Source: Megasphaera elsdenii
GTDB lineage: Bacteria; Bacillota; Negativicutes; Veillonellales; Megasphaeraceae
Direction: 5' to 3'
Assembly (NCBI RefSeq): GCF_020539865.1
Contig: NZ_JAJBQV010000060.1
Coordinates: forward strand, 1-5,812
DNA: 5,812 nt
Of this stretch, positions 5,784 to 5,812 are shown piece by piece (position 1 is the first letter of the stretch; every line of letters starts with the position of its first letter). A model generated the notes under the pieces. It did not search any database, had not been told where the DNA came from, and was given only the letters and a program-made list of their open reading frames with translations. Both the position numbers and the translations under genes were made by a program.

Positions 5784-5812
5784 ATCTAAAAAAAATGGAC
5801 TCAGTTATCTGA

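Overview
The window looks like ordinary chromosome of a Gram-positive-lineage bacterium of moderate G+C, most likely a Negativicute such as a Megasphaera or Veillonella relative. The evidence is the DUF4321–maf–radC cluster typical of Firmicutes, strong GGAGG-type ribosome binding sites throughout, a complete glutaminyl-tRNA synthetase (absent from most Firmicutes but found in some lineages), and a two-cluster ferredoxin/flavodoxin fusion suited to anaerobic life. The taxonomic call is inference; no marker that settles it lies here.

Layout, left to right. At 1-88 (minus strand) is the beginning of a protein resembling IS200/IS605-type TnpB (RNA-guided nuclease), cut by the window edge. Between it and the next gene is a 63-base imperfect hairpin (188-250) that probably belongs to the end of that mobile element. 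Four genes on the minus strand follow: an EFR1-type flavodoxin-ferredoxin protein (287-1048) with its own extended -10 promoter, radC (1153-1842), maf (1839-2399) and a small two-helix membrane protein of the DUF4321 family (2418-2693). These last three are read in the order DUF4321, maf, radC, tightly packed, with a 4-base stop/start overlap between maf and radC. Upstream of them, also on the minus strand, is glnS (2794-4485), with a hairpin at its 3' end.

A 368-base divergent intergenic region (4486-4853) separates glnS from a plus-strand fumarylacetoacetate hydrolase family gene (4854-5756). It carries a promoter for each gene and, between them, a stretch resembling a decayed IS605-type right end. 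After the hydrolase gene, a hairpin followed by a U-run on the minus strand points to a convergent gene just beyond the window.

The genes are mostly housekeeping: tRNA charging (glnS), nucleotide-pool sanitation (maf), a conserved RadC protein of uncertain role, and two metabolic or redox proteins with unknown substrates. I see no new defence or biosynthetic system. The most interesting material is the structured DNA at the mobile-element edge, the possible element relic upstream of the hydrolase, and the direct repeats over the EFR1 promoter.
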